64,000 nucleotides of DNA from Gigaspora rosea (taxonomy: Eukaryota > Glomeromycota > Glomeromycetes > Diversisporales > Gigasporaceae). A model generated the notes under the pieces. The model ran no database searches and was not told the origin of the DNA. It was given only the letters and a program-made list of their open reading frames with translations. The stretch covers positions 38,403 through 102,402 of the forward strand of contig QKWP01001883.1 in the NCBI GenBank assembly GCA_003550325.1, given 5' to 3'. Shown here piece by piece: positions 13,301 through 25,332 of the stretch. Position 1 is the stretch's first letter. Each line of letters opens with the position of its first letter. The translations under genes and the position numbers were made by a program.

Positions 13301-15822
13301 TGTATAAGTACCCCTATGAAGTTCAAAGTACTAACAAATCGAACTTTTATGAGAAAAAAAAACGATGATTAATTCGTAGCGTTGGAAGATACCATGTACC
13401 AACTCGCCTTTCCAAGAAACAAGCTCCGAGGAATTCTTTTCTAAACGTTCATAAAACTCATCTGCAGACCCCATATTCACTTTGGCGAGACCATCCTAAT
13501 ATCAATAATATTTAACTGTGCACACTTTATTAACAAATAAGAAAACACTCTACATAAGTGTATATTTACAATGTCCTTTAATCGACGTAGTCGTTCAATC
13601 ATGGAAGCAAGTGGGCCACCACCACCATCACCATTACCAAAGACCAACAAACCTTCATTGTTGTTAAGTTCTTTATCTCTATTGTTTCTAACACTTCTAA
13701 TAAGTTCATCAGGTTTGCACTGAGCCACATATCTATATTATCAAGAAATACATAGCATTAATATTTGCCAAGATATCGAAATAGATGAAAACAAACGAAT
13801 ATAAAAACCAAATGGCCTACGTTTCAGAAGGACACATATGAGTCAGAACCTAAATAATGAAAAGGATATACATTGATATCAATTAATGATTAATAACCAT
13901 AAATAAAAAAAATAAGTATTTTTTACCTTACTACCATCCAGTCCAACCCAATAAAAAGTAGTATTGGGAAACTATACGATAATTTCAAAAGAATAACGTG
14001 TTAACCCGATTATAAAGTTTTTACTATAGTTTTATCAAGTAAAAAAAAAACACCTTGTTGATATTGTTCCATGACAATTTTTGAGTAAAAAAATATTGTA
14101 GGTCTGCAGCAATGATAATTTGTGGTAACTGTGCAGAATAGCCGAAAGTGTCGGGAAGCCAAAATACTTTGCATTTATGTCCAAAATTCTTTTCAAAGAA
14201 ACGCTGTCTAAAAATTATTAAAGGTTATTTAGAAGATAACAAAAGATATTAAGAAAAACAAGATTTAGTCAGAATAGTAATGAATTATACCCATATAAAA
14301 ACTGCCTACAAAATGCTTCACCACTAGGAATATTGCAATCCATTTCTACCCATGTCTTTAAATATATATGAAATAAATAAATATGATCGAATAGTTAATT
14401 AATTAATTAATTAATTAATTAATTAATTAAAATTTGAAATTAATGTACTTACACCACCAATGGGCAAGAATTGATCATTAGCAGATTTATCCTGCACTTT
14501 TTTAAAAAGCTTTGGATAATATTCCTTTAACCATTCAAATTGTTGTGCTTGAGAACAAACAAATTTATATTCTGGATAAAGGTCCATTAATCCCACTTGT
14601 GTAGACCAACTTCGGGCAACTTTTCGTTTCGTCTCATCATAAGGCCTAGAATAAATTCAATCAGCAAAATCAGTAAATTATTAAAATAACATTATCTTCA
14701 TATTACAACTCACCATAACCAAGCAGTATCAATATGACAATGTCCAACAGCAGTCAAAGTATACTGGGTACTTCCATTTTTGTGTTTCAGAAATTCATTG
14801 GAAATCTTAAGTGCTTCTTGGATAGAATTATTATCACTCGGCTGAAAAGTATTAACTATTTTATTAGCAGCATTGAGTGCTTGTGCAGATCTCATGGTAT
14901 CATGAGGAATTTCTTTCGCCATATCAAGAATAATTTGAAAATCGTACATAAGCTGCCAAACACTCTGGTTTGGAATAGCTAATTCTACTTGACTAAGGGT
15001 GTAGTATCTATTTGGATCAGGTGGATTGATATCACTACCAATCCCATTTCCAAACATGCCTGTTTTTTTAGAATGAAAAATTAATATACCTTACAAACTA
15101 ATTAAATGAAAAAAAAATTAATTACCATTACAAGCCATTTCAAGATAGAATTCGAATTGTTCGCCACCATTTGAGCTACGCGTAAGAACATATTCTGCTC
15201 TACGATCGTTACCATCTATATATGTACATATGTAATTGGTTAAATTAATTTAATTTATTTAAGATTGAATCCTTTCAATTTATACTCACAACCGCCAGTA
15301 AGACCTTGAAGGGGAGTTCCGTCTTTAGTCCATATCATTCCTTCGCTGCTAGAATCCCATAGAAATTGAACTTCTTCGTTGATCCAATCATCGAGTACAC
15401 GAACAGTGATATGAAACCAATGAGTGGACTGTAGAAAATAATTGACTAATTATTAATTATTAGAAACCTTTAATGATAATTACTTATACACGTAGTTCGT
15501 TGTCTGACGAAAACTGTTTTTCAATAAATTTGTAAATAGAACCACGTATATTCTTTCCTTTATATATTTAAATTCTTACCCAGCTTGGGCCAAAAGTGTC
15601 ACCACATTTGGCAGGTTTGTAATCGGCTTTCACTGCCTCTTCAAAAGTAATTCGCTTGAGGTCTGGGACATTATACACAGAAAGTTTAATGTACTCTTCC
15701 GACCCAGTGCGATTTTTATATAGTTTTGAATATAAATTTACATCAGAAAAAAAATCCCTCGACAAGAATTTTTCACAACGCTCGATAGTTATATTTCGAG
15801 TAACACGTGGATATGAAGACAT
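10334..15822 (-). CDS. AMS1: Vacuolar-type alpha-mannosidase, GH38 (30 exons)
   Basis: This encodes a class II alpha-mannosidase (EC 3.2.1.24) that trims free oligomannosides. The yeast homologue Ams1 reaches the vacuole by the Cvt/autophagy route. The ATG is at 15822 and the TGA at 10334-10336. I could place 30 exons with GT-AG borders that all join in phase, giving about 1053 residues (yeast Ams1 is about 1080). The GH38 zinc/catalytic region [11 protein letters not shown] is at 14714-14750, [14 protein letters not shown] with the expected nucleophile Asp is near 14120-14160, and the family signature [10 protein letters not shown] is near 13615-13650. Further matches are [15 protein letters not shown] (13000-13090) and the C-terminal [11 protein letters not shown] (10575-10610). 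No signal peptide is visible, in keeping with cytosol-to-vacuole import. An intron near 14397-14430 holds an AATT microsatellite. I see no lesion. Confidence 0.95.
14396..14430. repeat. (AATT)n microsatellite in a mannosidase intron
   Basis: About eight AATT units in tandem inside the intron between exons 5 and 6 (exon numbering from the ATG). Confidence 0.9.
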
Positions 15823-16288
15823 AATCGTTACTAATTACATTGACGATCTAATTTAAGATCTTTTAAATGAATTTTAAATCGAAGATCCTTCTTAATGCAG
15901 GGGTCACTTAAAGCCAGGTCCATCACGAAATCTTCCGTTTCGCACAACCAATCAAAATCGAAAGTTTTTGCTTACACGGATCATCCCGACGAAGCAAAAA
16001 AAAGTAAAAATGCGAGAAATACAAGAAACGAATGTCTAAACCTTTCTTGGCCCATTAAGAGAAAATGTCAGGGGGACGATTTTACATATAGAGCCTTCTA
16101 ATTTTAGCTTCTATAGGCTCTAAACTGACCCTAACCTTAACGTTAATTTAAATTCATGATGGACCCGGCTTTAAGCGTCCCCTTAATGCAGTAATATATA
16201 ATCGGATATAAAATACTGTATAATCTGTGATCTATTAAAAAGTTGGATTCTAGCAGATGTAGTTCCATTACTACTGCGTATATAAATT
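15823..16288. promoter_or_regulatory. Upstream region of the mannosidase gene
   Basis: This 466-bp stretch lies directly 5' of the minus-strand mannosidase start and should contain its promoter. No specific box can be recognised. The plus-strand frame at 15895-16101 has no recognisable domain. Confidence 0.4.
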
Positions 16289-16508
16289 GTCACGGTTGAT
16301 GCTGAAGTTGGCTGATGCTGAAGTTTTGGGGTCTCGATTTGAAACTATAAGCCCTGCTAAATCCACATGTACTCTATAAATATGAAATCTACACCCAAAC
16401 CCTACCCTAACCTTATAAGACAAAAAACGAAAAAAACTTCCAAAACAAAATTTAAAATCAAAATAGATCAAAACTTCAGCATCAGCCAACTTCAGCATCA
16501 GTCGTGAC
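16289..16508. mobile_element. 220-bp MITE with 40-bp TIRs built from GATGCTGAAGTT
   Basis: The left 40 bp start GTCACGGTTGATGCTGAAG and the right 40 bp are their inverted copy, ending CAGTCGTGAC. Each TIR itself contains two GATGCTGAAGTT units. A 7-bp direct repeat ATAAATT flanks the element (16282-16288 and 16509-16515). The interior carries ACCCTACCCTAACC. No ORF is supported. Confidence 0.75.
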
Positions 16509-16589
16509 ATAAATTGTATTCTGATTATAAAATACATTGCACCTATGTTGGTTTTGCACTTGCACCTATTATATGTTCTTATAAATTTC

Positions 16590-16722
16590 ATAAATTTTGT
16601 ATAAATTTTTCATATTTAGTATTTAGGATTAGAGCTAAGGTTTGGAAAGGGTTTTATTTGGTATAAATTTTTCATATTAAATTAGTATTTAGGGTTAGAG
16701 CTAAGGTTTGGAAAAGGTTTTT
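16590..16722 (+). repeat. Tandem duplication of a ~65-bp unit
   Basis: GTATAAATTTTTCATATT followed by AGTATTTAGG, TTAGAGCTAAGGTTTGGAAA occurs twice in direct orientation (starting near 16597 and 16661). Confidence 0.75.
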
Positions 16723-16818
16723 AGGGGCATAGAGCATTTTACTTAGAACATCACATACTAATTAATTAGCCAATTTTTGAAAATGTAATTGTCCGGAGCT
16801 TAGCATAGAAGTCTTAAA

Positions 16819-16878
16819 TAGGGATGGTAAAGTCAGTTCAGGTCCGGTCTTGGTCCTAGGACTTGTAAGTCCTACCAC
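16819..16878 (-). mobile_element. Partial copy of the TAGGGATGG hAT MITE
   Basis: TAGGGATGGTAAAGTC followed by AGTTCAGGTCCGGTCTTGG matches the right half of the element at 9139-9471 in opposite orientation. It is interrupted by the element at 16879-17164, and some GGACCAGGTCC sequence resumes at 17173-17200. The far terminus is not found, so this copy is truncated. Confidence 0.6.
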
Positions 16879-17164
16879 TAGGGTTCTTGGCACGATAAAA
16901 AAATTTGGCATGCCAGATGGCATGCCAAATTCTAAATTTTGTACCAAATGCATGCCAGGGCATGCCATAAACATGTAATTTACTTGTTCAATTTAATTGG
17001 ATAAAAAAATTTTTTTTTGAAGTTCAAAAATATAAATTGCATCTTTATATATTTATATATTATTATAATTAATGGCATGCCTTTAGACTCAATGGCATGC
17101 CATAGGCATGCCATAGTGGCATGCCATAAGTGGCATGCCAAGGACCCCCATGCCGAGAACCCTA
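16879..17164. mobile_element. 286-bp hAT-like MITE nested in another MITE
   Basis: The ends TAGGGTTCTTGGCA and TGCCGAGAACCCTA match in 13 of 14 positions. The perfect 8-bp duplication CCTACCAC occurs at 16871-16878 and 17165-17172. The interior is filled with GGCATGCC palindromes (at least eight copies). Its target is the interior of the TAGGGATGG-type MITE, which gives the order of insertion. Confidence 0.8.
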
Positions 17165-17392
17165 CCTACCACACAGACCTAAGGACCAGGTCCACACAGA
17201 ATTCGAGTTATAATAAGCCAATACGAAGTTACAAGTCAATTCAGTCCGTCGAATTGAGTCTCGCAAGGTTTATTAAGGTTAAAGTCGAATTCAAAAGATA
17301 AGTGGTTTATTTTTATAAATTTATTATTTAAAGGGGATGAGAAACTTATCGCAACTTTATTAAAATTCAAAGGTCTTATATACATTTATTTT

Positions 17393-17575
17393 TCTAGAGC
17401 GTTTACACTCTTTTTTGAGTGTATTCGCTTTAATTTGAGCATGTACGTTCTTTTTCGAGCCTATACGCTCTAATTTGAACGTATACGCTTATGGCGTGGT
17501 ATTTCTGTATTTACAAGTTTGTGTAATCGCGTATATGCGATTTTTTTTGAGCGTATACGCTCTTACATGGGTTAA
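17393..17575. repeat. Degenerate GAGCGTATACGCTC repeat cluster
   Basis: Seven or so variants of GAGCGTATACGCTC-TTTTTT (for example GAGTGTATTCGC, GAACGTATACGC, GAGCGTATACGCTC) occur at intervals of 25-30 bp. Each unit is a near-palindrome. The frame at 17511-17723 on the minus strand runs through it and is not supported as a gene. Confidence 0.6.
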
Positions 17576-17927
17576 GCCACCAAGCCACTAAGCCTCTCAA
17601 ACTTTTCCTTTTAGTATAACTGATTACGATTTCTATTAGATAAAAATTAAAAAATATATACATTTTATCGAAGAAAGAAGACATAGCTATTAAAAATATA
17701 ACAGGTATGGAAACTACTAGCAAAATTTATCGTTACAATATATGCTTAGACTTCAGAAACTTGTGCATGTGCAGAACATGGAGGGTATTTAAGCCTCAAG
17801 CTTTGGACCGGGCAGTAGTGTGCATATATAGAGGGTGTGCACTTAGGGAGCGTGCACTTAGACTGTAACTATAAAATTAAAATAAAAAAATTTTTATTTA
17901 ATTTGATTTAATAGTTATTGAGATATT
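17576..17927. other. 3' flank of kinase A
   Basis: No gene seen. It contains GGGAGCGTGCACTTAG and a related GTGTGCACTTAGG unit near 17835-17870. Confidence 0.4.
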
Positions 17928-19703
17928 TTAATTTAAAAACTTTTTACCCTTTTCTATTGACGAGTCCCCAAATGATTTGGTATAAAGAACCCAGCTTCTC
18001 GCACGTCGTTCACCCATAATATCACGTGAGCGAGATTGAAATACTCGCAAAAGTCCCGGTTTCAAAAAGTATTTAATGAAGAAATTCAATAATTCGACAA
18101 TGGTATTAATTTGTATTTGTATAGAATCATTATTCATGATGACAGCGATGTTATTATTAGCATTAATTTCTCCGAGTTCAATGACTGTATCTCTTGGATG
18201 TTGATTACCTAAGAAAAAATTTTTAATAAAATTGCAAATAACTAAACTATTAAATATAAAGTAATTATCCTACCAAGATTATTGCCGTTAAATTCATTTT
18301 GATTATCTAAATAAAATATTTATGTTGAATGGAGTAAAAAAACAATAAATTATAAAAATGGCAACAATTAATATTTCAATTTACCTTCATAGTGCTTATT
18401 AACGTTTATATTTTCGGCTATATCATCAATCGACACATTCTCATGATCTAAATAAAACATATATAAGTAAAATTCAATCAATGTTTTCAACCTTAGCATA
18501 TAAAATATGTTAATTTGTTTTAAAATGCTCACTTGAATTTACAGAAACATCCAATAATTTCGAAATAGCAAAAAGGTTTTCTGAAATTTCTTCTATTGTT
18601 GGACGCCGGTTTGGATTTTGGTCCCAACATCTTTTGTAAAGTTGAATGTATTGGTTTGGTGTACCTTCAACAGCCTCTTCTCTTTTGCCTTGGAATATAT
18701 TGGCCAATACTTGGATTTTTTCACTGAATTTATCGAATGGCGGTCTACCACTTGAAATTTCCCAAAGAATTACTCCAAAACTATAAATGTCAGATTTCTT
18801 GCTACGTTTATATTGTTCATCTTCAAAACATTTAGGATCAATGTATGCTAACATTCCATAGCCGGTAGAACTTGAGGTTCTTGATGTCTCATCTTTTGAC
18901 AGACCAAAATCGGCAATTAACATTTTTTCATCGTGAACTAGTATGTTTTTAGAATGCTAAAACATAACAGATAAGAATTGTTTATTAACAAATTAAAAAA
19001 AAAGTTACAGTATTAAAAAAAAAATGGAATAGCATAGTTCTTGTTTATACAATAGAAGAGTATTTTATCTTTATCTGGCAGCATGATCAAATAATTACTA
19101 CTTACAAGATCTCGATGGATAATATTATTTTCATGTATGAACTTAAGACCGTCTAAAATTTCACGGGCCACACGTAATTTGTCTGTCCATTCAAGTTTTG
19201 AAAAATTTTCTTTTAAATATTTGCGTAAATCTCCATGATTTGCAAATTGTAATACCATATAGAATTCACTCGAAACATCTATTATTGAGCATATTGTTTC
19301 TAAAATTGTTGATTTCATATGTAAATATCACAGATTATTTAACTATTTACCTTGAGTAACTCCGTAAAATTCGACAACATTTTGATGCTTGTAAACTTTC
19401 TGTAAGTGCTTAAGCTGAATAAATGTAAAGATATGTATTTATCATATTGTAATAATATTTTTGCTCTGTTGTTATAACTAATAATATAATCTCTTACCTC
19501 TTTAACAAATTTTTGAATAGCCTTCTCTTCATTCAAAGGTACATTCTTTAATTTTTTAAGTGCAATGGTTAATCCACGATTTTTCCATTCCGATTTATAC
19601 ACAACCTCGTATCCTCCTGCTCCAATTTTTCAAGGGCAGAAAATTCCGTATAGTCGTAAGACATAATGCCCTCCCTATTAATAGAATTCTCGATTATTTC
19701 CAT
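17928..19703 (-). pseudogene. TKL-type protein kinase, copy A (frameshift in exon 1)
   Basis: The gene encodes a protein kinase of the tyrosine-kinase-like group that is greatly expanded in arbuscular mycorrhizal fungi. Exon 1 (ATG at 19703) carries the glycine loop GAGGYEVVYKSEW-like segment and the lysine in TIALKKL. Exon 3 holds YMVLQFANHGDLRKYL and IIHRDL. Exon 4 (about 18530-18957) holds HSKNILVH, DFGLSKDE, AYIDPKCFED, SDIYSFGVILWE and CWDQNPNRRPTIEE. Two or three small exons and a last exon with YFLKPGLLRVFQSRSRD follow. In exon 1 the run before the glycine loop has five T where copies B, C and D have six (near 19626-19631). This shifts the frame and gives a stop about 20 codons later. 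It may be real decay or a sequencing error. It is the most distant copy, separated from the others by about 15 kb of repeats. Confidence 0.85.
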
Positions 19704-20713
19704 AATTTAACAAGTGATTTTTTTTATATGTCGAATAAATTTTGAAGGCCGGATGGGTTAAAATAAAAAAGAATTTTAAATAATGTAACCGCAACAGTAT
19801 AAAAATTTTAAAAAATTTATCATGTAAGAAGAATCTATAGCAGAAGATGAATTTAGCAAATAAAGATGAATCCAGAGCAGAAGAAAATTACAAATAGCAG
19901 AATTCGGATTGCGATTCCGCAATTCTGCATTTTGCGTTACTCAACCGCTGGAAAAGTCTCTCCTTGTAAGAGACGTTACTACATGTAACACAAACCTAGT
20001 AAATGAACCGACAAAAGAAAAGATTCATCATTGAAAAAAAATATTAATGATTAACACCAACTCTTGTGAATGTTAGCATTAACGCAAATGCTAATGCATC
20101 CACTCAAAGTTGAATGGTTGGTTAAATAATAAAAATAAATTTGATTCAGTTTCATGAAAATATCGTTAGCGTAATAAATTTATTATATAATTAATATGAA
20201 AAATCTGGGACAGGTTATGCAATCTTCGAGTCCAATATTCAAATTGCATAAAATTAGCGTTTAATACTATAAAGAGTTAACTCTACGTGTATAAATCTTT
20301 TATAACGAACCCTGGATATAACAGGTAAGGACTAAAAATTTTAAATTTTATATAAAAAAAGTTATAATTTCTTGCAATTATAAAAATCCCATTTTAAATC
20401 TAGATATCGATTTAGTCAATTATCCAACCATCATATATTTTTAAAACAATTTATTATAATTAAAGATGAACTTCGATGCCAAAACTCTTTATTTTAAAAA
20501 ATTTAAGATTTTGTAATTTCTGACATTATTTAAGGGCTTTAACCTTACAGAGATATCCAAAGAGACTGATGGTTAAAACTAATAAAAATTTCTGGATCAG
20601 ATTCATTTAATGTAAAAACTTAAGACCATTTGAAATTTCACAGCCCATTCTCAATTTGTCATTAAATACGCTCGTAGATTTTTACCGCAAATATAACCTA
20701 TCTTGACGATCTA
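19704..20713. other. Kinase-unit spacer A, part 1
   Basis: Upstream flank of kinase A that matches the flanks of B (39905-40943) and partly C (45269-45990). It includes AAAAATCTGGGACAGGTTATG and a decayed copy of kinase exon 3 (TTAAGACCATTTGAAATTTC, near 20617-20680). The promoter should lie close to 19704-19800, but no element is recognisable. Confidence 0.6.
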
Positions 20714-20943
20714 TTAGCCAATTTCGCGTAATAACGCGCATGCGCATTATTTAGAAATTCTCATTTTTTTGAAAATTGTTTTTTTTACAGTAATTCAAAA
20801 TAACGCCCATTCGCGTCCCAAAATAACGCGTACCCTAAATATACATACGCCATATAACAAAAACAGGGTTCTTCTGGTAATCAAAACTGTCAAAATGATT
20901 CGAAATAACGCGCAGATGCGTGTTATTACGAGCAAATACGGTA
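20714..20943. mobile_element. TACCGTATTTGCGC-family MITE (copy 2)
   Basis: The right end GAGCAAATACGGTA and internal AATAACGCGCATGCGC and AATAACGCG units match the copies at 7917-8651 and 40944-41172. The left end is degraded to TTAGCCAATTTCGCGTAATA. It sits at the same place in the kinase-unit spacer as copy 3, so it predates that duplication. The C spacer lacks it. Confidence 0.75.
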
Positions 20944-22497
20944 TCAGTAACGTACCACCAACTATTACTGTAAAATCAATTAATAAGTATTTAGAAATAA
21001 AACGTTCTTGATAGAATGTACTATAGTAATATATGGGAACATTTTAACAAACAAGTGATGCAAGTTCGCAAACATCAAAATTTTTGCGAAATTTGCGATC
21101 GTCTTCAGCTAAGTTTATTATATTAAATTCCACATATTGATATTGCTACGGCAGATAATAATTTTCACATTACTCACAATTTACATTATCAACCAATTTT
21201 TTCTATATGGGTTCAACTTGAATATTTCGAGAATTTACGATATATCTTATATAATCTCTTTGATTTTTTTTTTTTTTTTTTGGCAGTTCCAAATGTGAGC
21301 TTTTAAAATAAAGCATTTTAGAATCTCTGGATTTGATTTTTATTAATAAACTATAAAAGCATTTTATTTTTAATTTCTTTATAGATCATATATTAGAAAT
21401 ATTAAACAACAAAGCTATAATACTAAAATAGGCATTATATAGTATAAGAATTTAGATTATTATTAAATATTACTGTATTAAAATTACATATTAAAAATAA
21501 AAATATTAAGTAGCAAAATTAATAGATATTTACTTAGCGCAAAAAACTTTATATTGTAAGCTAGCTCCATTCCGTCATTATAAAAAAACTTCTATTATGA
21601 AATTTACTGTTTCTTATACTTTTTAACCACAAACTACCTCTTAATTATCTAATTTTTTGGGTTTGTTTTTTTCTCTTCTCTTTCTTTTTTTTCTTTTGCT
21701 TATTGTAACTCTCTGATTTTTTCTTAAAAAAAAATATTGTAATCTAAATTAAAAAACATAAAGTAATTACTTTTTTAGCATGAAAGTTTGGTTGCGCCAT
21801 TGAATGTTTTTTTCAGAAATACTGATTAAATTTTTATATGAAATTTATTTAAAACTAGATAAAATTAAAACGATTATACTGTACTTATATAAAGATCTGA
21901 GTTCAGGTATACTGTATATCGGTTTGTATCAAAGTTCGATTATTCAAGTTTAAATGTTTTTCGATTTTTTTTCAGGTTCTTTCGATGATAGTAGTGGTAG
22001 TAGCAGAAAATTAACAGATAAATTCGTTTGTGACATTTTTTTTAACAGAGTTTAAATAAAATTTTTTTATGATTTCACAATAATAAAAATAATATTCTTT
22101 TAAACTTTAACATACACGTGTATAAATTTTTACTTTAATTTATTTTAATTTACTTTTGAAAATTGATAAATTTTATTAATTTTTTTAAATTTGTTAATTA
22201 TCGCTATATCGATATCATCTGCTACAATCTCAAACTTAACCTATGGTACAAATCATCTCTGTTATCAATATGACAAATTTCTTGAAATTGCTTAAAAATA
22301 CTGCCGTGTCCCTAGTATTATTACTTAGAAGAGACTGCTTCTGATGCTTTTACGTATTTTTAGAGATGGCAAAAAAAACTAATGGTTTTTAAACCATTGG
22401 TGATTTATTTTAATACCCATATCTCGTCATACTCTCTACCAGATCAGACTAATTGTGTAACATATTTTGGTAACTTACGCATTAACGTTAATCATAT
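20944..22497. other. Kinase-unit spacer A, part 2
   Basis: Matches 41723-43150 (B spacer) and 46020-47066 plus 52858-53260 (C spacer). A conserved plus-strand block, TTTTTCAGGTTCTTTC followed by GATGATAGTAGTGG (about 21970-22005), looks like a splice acceptor and a Ser-rich frame, but the frame is not kept in the other copies. No gene is supported. Confidence 0.55.
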
Positions 22498-22837
22498 GGA
22501 GTGTCTTCAATTAAAAGGGCCCATTTTTACATATATTTTATTTTGAGATATTTGAGTTTAATTATTTGTTTTGATTTTCGGACTGATCCGGGATCAATCA
22601 AATTTCACGATATTGATTGGTTAAAGACGGCAGGTGACTATCGGGTAAACTCGTGACGTGTTGGCTCTACGCAGCCTCATGTAATTTTTCTTTTTACATT
22701 ATCTTGATTTTTTATTATGTAATTCGACTTTCATTTATAATTAAAAAAAGTCAATCATGTCAAAATTTATATGAATTTAACGAAAACTCATTTTTCAAAA
22801 AAATGTAAAAATGGGCCCTTTTAATTGAAGACACCCC
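22498..22837. mobile_element. 340-bp MITE with ~35-bp TIRs
   Basis: The left end GGAGTGTCTTCAATTAAAAG continues into GGGCCCATTTTTACAT. The right end is the exact inverted form, finishing AATTGAAGACACCCC. ATAT occurs on both sides and may be the target site. There is no ORF. Confidence 0.75.
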
Positions 22838-23069
22838 ATATAACGATAAATATTGCTTTAATTAAAATATATCGATTTGTCGTTTATGTTAAGACCCTAG
22901 CGTCACCAACCTAAAAAATTTCGCTACTAATTTTTCGCAGTTAAATTAGGGTTAGGGTCTGCTATTAAATTAGTCTCTATAATGCCAAAATTTCATAAGG
23001 AGAACTTTTTGTTAGTGCGCAGTAAGCAGTTTCATAGGTAAAATGTTGATTTATGAACTAGCCTTCTAC

Positions 23070-24300
23070 CACTTATTCAAAATCTCAGTTCACAGGAACT
23101 TCACTTTTATACTAATGCCTCAATACAAAACACACAATCATCAAATATCAAATCTGGAATTGGCTAGATCTGTGAAAATAACACTTCTATCAAATTTAAT
23201 GCAGCAACTAATTCATACTCTGATACAACACAAACTGAACTTGAAGCAATTATTCCTCTTCTTCTTGCAACTCCTAATAATAGCCATTTAAATATCCATT
23301 TAGCTAACAATACTGCAATCAAAAATTTAAAACAAATACACTTCTCCAAATCTATACAAAACAAAAATTGGGTCATTATATCCATTATTAATCAAATTAA
23401 ATCTATCAAAAACATCTCATTCACTCTACACAAAGTCAAATCACACCTTAACTCATTCTACAATCAAGCAAACTTACTTGCAAAACATGGAACTAATAAA
23501 CCAATACTCAAAATTACTAATAATGTTCTAAATTTACCAATCTATTTTCAATGGCATAGCCATCTTATTCCTTTCAAAATACGAACCTTTATCAAAAATA
23601 TATATACTATACAAGAACTATATTCCTGGTCTACTCTCAAAATATTTAAAAATATACCTAAAATTAATTGGACATTATGTTTTGATATACTAAATACACT
23701 TGAACACAATCATTTTAAATATTCTTTAAGAATTAAAATCTTAACTAACAATCTTCCAACTGTGAAAATCTTCATATTCGTTATCCTTATTTATATCCTA
23801 CATCAAAATGCTGCCACTGTTCAGATACTAAAGATACTTTACACTTACTCCTCTGTTTAAACAACAACAATAATATTCAACAATCTGTCATTAATAGAAT
23901 TACGGATACACTTACTTCTCTCAAAATTACTACCTTATCACCGTTAACAATTCTCAATACTCTTCTCCACTTCACACTTCATACACATACTCTACAATAT
24001 AATCTTCTCCTATACTATATTATTGAAATTTATTCTTCTAATATTTTTGAAAATATTAAATTACTTACTACTAAACAAACAAAATTATTTTTTACTTCCC
24101 TGTCTAATAATCTTTTAAATTGGTTTCAAAATACTGTTTGGTTCCTACGAAATATCTTTCAACACCAATAGGAACATGCTTGTAATATTACTTCAAAAAT
24201 GAAAAGAAAAAAATATTTCTTTCCAAATATATCCCATACAACAACTATAGCCACACCAGATATATCATATATAGACTTTTCTCCCTTTATAGAAAAATAG
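23070..24300 (+). pseudogene. Decayed LINE ORF2 tail with RNase H domain
   Basis: Translation of the plus strand gives the C-terminal part of a non-LTR retrotransposon polyprotein. It starts with an RNase HI-like strand (ELHFYTNASIQ), then a premature TAG where Trp is usual (near 23166). ELEAIIPLLLATP and HLNSFYNQANLLAKHG follow, matching the middle and end of RNase H. A CCHC-like cluster comes next (SKCCHCSDTKDTLHLLLC, near 23806-23860) after a frameshift close to 23780. The first RNase H Asp is Asn here. There is no reverse transcriptase part upstream, so this is a 5'-truncated dead copy, as is common for LINEs. No target duplication or poly-A tail could be fixed. Confidence 0.75.
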
Positions 24301-24539
24301 TTTCTACAAGTTTTTTCTTTAACAAACTGTATACAATAATGTCAGGTTATATACCGAGGTTTCCTTTAACCTATTCTAGCTAGTAAATTAATTTGAAATA
24401 GTTAATTATAGCATTATTAGAAAATAAAAGGTATAATGTCACATTAGGTGCCTGATTACAGTAACACAAATGTAGTTCTGAAATCTTTAAATATAAAATT
24501 TCTTATTTTTACTTAAATAAAGTTTCAACTCTGGCATTT
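24301..24539. other. AT-rich flank between LINE remnant and palindrome
   Basis: Nothing recognised. Confidence 0.4.
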
Positions 24540-25332
24540 TAAAAAAAAAAATTTTTTGCGATTATAGAGAGCAAAAGAAGAAGATTAAAATTATTTTTCC
24601 TGTCAAATTACAAATCTGCCATTTTTGCACAAATCAAAAATGTAACTTTGCCAAAAACAAAATTTTGCTAAGTTTAAAATAATGAATATGTGTAAAAATA
24701 TGCTCCGAACAACTTGACTAGAGTAGGTTGGTTATCTTGTAAGAAAAATGTATTATCTATATACTAAAACTAAAATTTTTAGATATTTACTGTAGGTTTC
24801 TAAAAATAAGCTACCTCCAAAAGAAGGTTTTTTAGCATGCAATTTTACTTGTATTTAAAGTCAAAATGTGTTTTTTTTAGCTATTTACTAGGTGAAAAAT
24901 GGGGTCAAAGTTAGAAAAAATTTTTTTTAAAAAAAATTTTTTCCAAATTTGACTCCATTTTTTCATTTAGTAAATGGCCAAAAACGCATTTTGACTTTAA
25001 ATACAAGTAAAATTGCATGCTAAACAACTTTGCTTAAGTGGCCAAAGTAGATTATCTTGACAAAAAAAGAAGCTTTATATTGAAAACCTAAAAATTTTGG
25101 TTTTAGTACATAGATAAACCATTTTTTTTACAAGGTAACCTACTCTAGTTGCCTAAGTAAAGTTGTTCGGAGTATATTTTTTACACATATTCATCATTTT
25201 AAACTTAGCAAAATTTTGTTTTTGGTGAAGTTACATTTTCGATTTGTGCAAAAACGGCAGATCTGTAACTTGGCAGGAAAGGTAAGTTTATTCTCCTTCT
25301 TTTGCTCTATATAATTGCAAAATTTAATTTTA
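24540..25332. repeat. ~790-bp palindrome (foldback element)
   Basis: The two halves, about 24555-24920 and 24930-25320, are inverted copies over roughly 370 bp. Matching pairs include GGTTGGTTATCTTGT/ACAAGGTAACCTACT, AGCATGCAATTTTACTTG/CAAGTAAAATTGCATGCT and TTTGCACAAATC/GATTTGTGCAAA. The axis is the T8A8-like run at about 24920-24935. The halves differ by substitutions and small indels. There is no ORF. It is best explained as a foldback transposon or a MITE that inserted into an inverted copy. Confidence 0.85.

Noticed and set aside
14734..14982. Plus-strand 82-codon ORF
   Set aside because: Antisense shadow of the mannosidase catalytic exon.
21970..22055. Ser-rich plus-strand terminal exon in the kinase spacers
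   Set aside because: The acceptor-like TTTTTCAG is conserved, but the following frame differs by indels in copies B and C and has no upstream exon.
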